NCBI GenBank assembly: GCA_002793635.1
Contig: PFEM01000034.1
Span: 9,639-23,709 of the forward strand
DNA length: 14,071 nt
Direction of reading: 5' to 3'
Origin: Candidatus Shapirobacteria bacterium CG10_big_fil_rev_8_21_14_0_10_48_15
GTDB lineage: Bacteria > Patescibacteriota > Microgenomatia > PFEM01
The position numbers and the translations under genes are program-made. Numbering within the stretch: position 1 is the first letter of the stretch; each line of letters starts with the position of its first letter. A model generated the notes under the pieces. The model made no database searches. It had not been told where the DNA came from and worked only from the letters and a program-made list of their open reading frames with translations. Of the stretch, positions 12,378 to 14,071 are shown piece by piece.

Positions 12378-12712
12378 TTAGTTGTCTCCTTGACTTTTGG
12401 CTTGCGCTTTTTGGGCGTCGCTGTCTCCGGTAAAAAATCAATTTTATCACCTTGAGCCAACTGAATAATTGCTTTTTTAACGACTTTTTTGCTCCCCAGT
12501 CGTCGTTGGCGACCCACGCGCTTGGCTCTGGTGGTCGTCGTGCTGGTGCGCACTCCCACCACTTTGACCTTGCCCAAAAACTGCTCCACGGCTTGGGCAA
12601 TCTGTAATTTGGTCGCCCGTCGATCCACGATAAAAGTATACTGGTTACCTTCTAATAAGCCGGTGGAGCGTTCGGTAATGATTGGTTTTTTGATCACTGT
12701 TTTTAAATCCAT
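12374..12712 (-). CDS. rplW: 50S ribosomal protein L23
   Basis: L23 lies at the tunnel exit and is the docking site for trigger factor and the signal recognition particle. The 112-residue product starts MDLKTVIKKPIITERSTGL, matching the family IxxPxxTEKS start, followed by YTFIVDRRATKLQIAQAVEQ (core FIVDRRATKLQI) and a basic loop RAKRVGRQRRLGSKK (63-77). A Lys/Thr/Pro-rich tail of about 18 residues extends beyond the usual end. It overlaps rplD by ten bases. Identity is secure. Confidence 0.96.
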   Translation of the reverse strand: MDLKTVIKKPIITERSTGLLEGNQYTFIVDRRATKLQIAQAVEQFLGKVKVVGVRTSTTTTRAKRVGRQRRLGSKKVVKKAIIQLAQGDKIDFLPETATPKKRKPKVKETTK

Positions 12713-13332
12713 TGTTTGGCCATCGCGGCCACCGCGTCTTTGGTGAGCAGAATTTTTTGGGCCGCCAAAACCCGATAAGTATTTAAATAATTAAACTGTC
12801 TTAAACTGACTTTTTTGAGATTGTGGCTGGCCCGGGCAAGGTTAGCCTGTTTGGCGGGTAAAACCAGCAAAATTTTTAAATTATCCAGCCGCAAATCAGC
12901 CATGATTTTGGCCATTGCTTTGGTTTTTGGTTTAACCTTGTCTAGCCCCTCAACCACCACCACTGATTTTTCCTTGAGCTTGCTGGAGAGGGCCGAAAGC
13001 AACGCCGCCCGCTTCATTTTGGCCGGCAGTTTCAGCTGGTAGTTTTGTTCGCCGGTGGGGCCATGAGCGACACCGCCACCGACAAAAATCGGGGCATACC
13101 GATCGCCATGACGAGCGCGGCCGGTGCCTTTTTGACGCCAGATTTTGCGCCCCGAACCGGCCACTTCACCACGATCCTTAACTTTGGCGCCGGCCCGACG
13201 CTGATTGGCCAGAAAAACCCGCACCGCTTGAGCCATCAAGGACCGATTGATCTTGGCCGCAAAAATCTTGTCAGGCAGAGTCAACTGACCAACCTTTTGG
13301 CCTTTGGTATCCACGACGTCAATTTTTGGCAT
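12703..13332 (-). CDS. rplD: 50S ribosomal protein L4
   Basis: L4 lines the exit tunnel; in E. coli it also represses the S10 operon by attenuating its leader. The 209-residue product is of standard length. The extended tunnel loop is visible as GSGRKIWRQKGTGRARHGDR (about 60-79), followed by FVGGGVAHGP. The C-terminal lobe has VVVVEGLDKVKPKTKAMAKI and ends with LTKDAVAAMAKQWI. It overlaps rplC by 14 bases. Because the cluster has a structured leader at its right end, L4 is one candidate for its regulator, but no L4-leader consensus was recognised. Confidence 0.97.
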   Translation of the reverse strand: MPKIDVVDTKGQKVGQLTLPDKIFAAKINRSLMAQAVRVFLANQRRAGAKVKDRGEVAGSGRKIWRQKGTGRARHGDRYAPIFVGGGVAHGPTGEQNYQLKLPAKMKRAALLSALSSKLKEKSVVVVEGLDKVKPKTKAMAKIMADLRLDNLKILLVLPAKQANLARASHNLKKVSLRQFNYLNTYRVLAAQKILLTKDAVAAMAKQWI

Positions 13333-13960
13333 CTTCTTTGGTAATGATTAAAAAGCTGCCCGGGTGACCCGGCAATAAACCCTTAATTTCCAAAATTTGT
13401 TTGTCGGGGTCAACGGTCACAATTTGCAAACCCTTGACCGTCACGCGCCGGTTACCCAGGCGACCAGCCATTTTTTTGCCTTTAAAAATCCGGCCCGGCG
13501 TGGTCCCTAAGCCGATCGATCCCGGCGCCCGTTCCCGATCCGATTGGCCGTGAGTTCTGGGCCCACCTTTAAAACCCCAACGCTTGACCACGCCGGCAAA
13601 GCCCTTACCCTTGGACCAACCGGTGACTTTGACGTCATCACCGGGCTTAAAAATCGTTTCCGGTTTAACCGGATCGCCAGGCCGAAGATTTTGGGGCGAG
13701 TCCACCCTGATTTCTTGCAAAAAAAGCGGCGCCTTAGTTAATTTCGCGCCCTGAAAATGTCCCTGCAACGGCTTGGTAGTGCGGCTCAAGTCTTTTTCTC
13801 CCCAGCCCAGCTGAACCGCCTGGTAGCCGTCTTTGGCCTCGGTGCGAACCTGCACCACCACACACGGTCCAGCCTTGACGGCCGTCACTGGCAGACGCTT
13901 CCCTTTGCCAGAGAATTGCTGCACTGTCTCTAATTTTTGACCCAAAATCGCGTTGATCAT
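13319..13960 (-). CDS. rplC: 50S ribosomal protein L3, first gene of the cluster seen
   Basis: L3 is one of the two 50S assembly initiators and reaches into the peptidyl-transferase centre. I choose the ATG at 13960 (213 residues), since MINAILGQKLETVQQF matches the family start MxxxxLGxKxxMxQxF; GTG codons at 13996 and 13975 are in frame, but both lie inside leader hairpins. The W-loop region reads GWSKGKGFAGVVKRWGF (117-133) then GGPRTHGQS, followed by GSIGLGTTPGRIFKGKKMAG. Only a weak GGTG (13973-13976) precedes the ATG, twelve bases away. Normally rpsJ (S10) comes directly before rplC; here a promoter-like box and leader do. Confidence 0.95.
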   Translation of the reverse strand: MINAILGQKLETVQQFSGKGKRLPVTAVKAGPCVVVQVRTEAKDGYQAVQLGWGEKDLSRTTKPLQGHFQGAKLTKAPLFLQEIRVDSPQNLRPGDPVKPETIFKPGDDVKVTGWSKGKGFAGVVKRWGFKGGPRTHGQSDRERAPGSIGLGTTPGRIFKGKKMAGRLGNRRVTVKGLQIVTVDPDKQILEIKGLLPGHPGSFLIITKEDAKN

Positions 13961-14057
13961 TTTTTTTGCGGGCACCAAAAAGAGTGCCGGAGGCACTCTG
14001 GTAAAGTCCCTATTGTTACTAAGCTTTAAATTGAGCTTACCACCTCCATTTTCAAGT
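13961..14057 (-). promoter_or_regulatory. Structured 5' leader of rplC with competing hairpins
   Basis: If transcription starts near 14057, a leader of about 97 bases precedes rplC and holds no convincing ORF. On the RNA strand: TGGTAAG (14042-14036) can pair with CTTTACCA (14006-13999, one wobble and a bulge possible); TAAGCT/AGCTTA (14039-14034 with 14025-14020) forms a rival hairpin; AGAGTGCC/GGCACTCT (13999-13992 with 13988-13981) is a terminator-like stem; and GGCAC (13988-13984) can instead pair with GTGCC (13975-13971), covering the weak GGTG before the start. A perfect-looking GGAGGTG at 14041-14047 has no start codon at useful spacing. The pairings are seen; attenuation is inference. 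Confidence 0.4.
13977..13999 (-). terminator. Terminator-like hairpin in the rplC leader
   Basis: The transcribed strand reads AGAGTGCC, a three-base loop TCC, GGCACTCT, then TTTT. The eight-pair stem with a short T-run resembles an intrinsic terminator, but the T-tract is only five bases counting the stem's last T, so it may be weak or conditional. It ends 16 bases before the rplC start. Confidence 0.4.
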
Positions 14058-14063
14058 AAGGGA

Positions 14064-14069
14064 ATTATA
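14064..14069 (-). promoter_or_regulatory. Probable -10 box of the cluster promoter
   Basis: TATAAT on the minus strand, the exact bacterial sigma-70-type consensus, lies about 104 bases before rplC. The -35 region would fall beyond the right edge, so only half the promoter can be tested. A start near 14057 would give the leader described above. Confidence 0.45.
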
Positions 14070-14071
14070 CT

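Noticed and set aside
12367..12600. Minus-strand 77-codon frame inside rplW
   Set aside because: It is an alternative frame of the conserved rplW gene with no family motifs.
13961..13996. N-terminal extension of L3 from GTG at 13996 or 13975
   Set aside because: The extension is encoded by the leader hairpins, and the family start aligns at the ATG at 13960.
1..14071. Recoding of TGA as glycine
   Set aside because: TGA ends many genes here at the expected length (for example rplW, rplP, rplN, rplF, rpmJ, rplQ), directly at the next start, and no conserved gene has an internal TGA.

Overview
The window is one uninterrupted ribosomal-protein super-cluster, read entirely from the minus strand (from right to left in these coordinates). 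It fuses the bacterial S10, spc and alpha operons and runs on into the L13 gene. In transcription order the 31 genes are rplC, rplD, rplW, rplB, rpsS, rplV, rpsC, rplP, rpmC, rpsQ, rplN, rplX, rplE, rpsN, rpsH, rplF, rplR, rpsE, rplO, secY, adk, map, infA, rpmJ, rpsM, rpsK, rpsD, rpoA, rplQ and a partial rplM cut by the left edge (30 complete or partial genes known by family, plus none unknown: every sizeable coding region was recognised). There is no plus-strand gene, mobile element, CRISPR array, tRNA or rRNA.

The gene order is bacterial. Several features point to a reduced, probably episymbiotic lineage, most likely the Candidate Phyla Radiation / Patescibacteria, perhaps Microgenomates-like (an inference, not a phylogenetic result). 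The L30 gene rpmD is missing from its usual place between rpsE and rplO. Genes are packed with 1-14 base overlaps, many of the ATGA type. Several ribosomal proteins are shorter than normal: L15 has lost its whole C-terminal domain (75 residues), and L2, L5, L18 and S11 lack their usual N-terminal segments. Many genes end in TGA immediately before or inside the next start, so TGA is a stop here. This argues against the TGA-as-glycine code of Gracilibacteria and Absconditabacteria.

Layout. Right edge (13961-14071): a TATAAT-type -10 box and a roughly 97-base structured leader with a terminator-like hairpin and competing pairings. 7012-13960: S10-type and early spc genes. 4718-7015: L18, S5, short L15, SecY. 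3331-4625: adenylate kinase and methionine aminopeptidase. 675-3320: IF-1, L36, S13, S11, S4 and RNA polymerase alpha. 1-673: L17 and the start of L13. Only four spacers exceed 20 bases by much: S19-L22, L22-S3, S5-L15 and SecY-Adk. The first three are AT-rich and share short motifs; the last has a small hairpin and a direct repeat. A GC-rich perfect palindrome lies between S4 and alpha.

Together the genes build both ribosomal subunits and supply the translocon (SecY), N-terminal Met removal (Map), ATP/ADP/AMP balance (Adk), initiation (IF-1) and the alpha assembly platform of RNA polymerase. I found no evidence for a wholly new system. The parts most worth checking are the tail-only L15, the coordinated trimming of the 5S rRNA-binding proteins, loss of the hydroxylation-site arginine of L16, the rplC leader, and a slippery heptamer at the rplO-secY junction.
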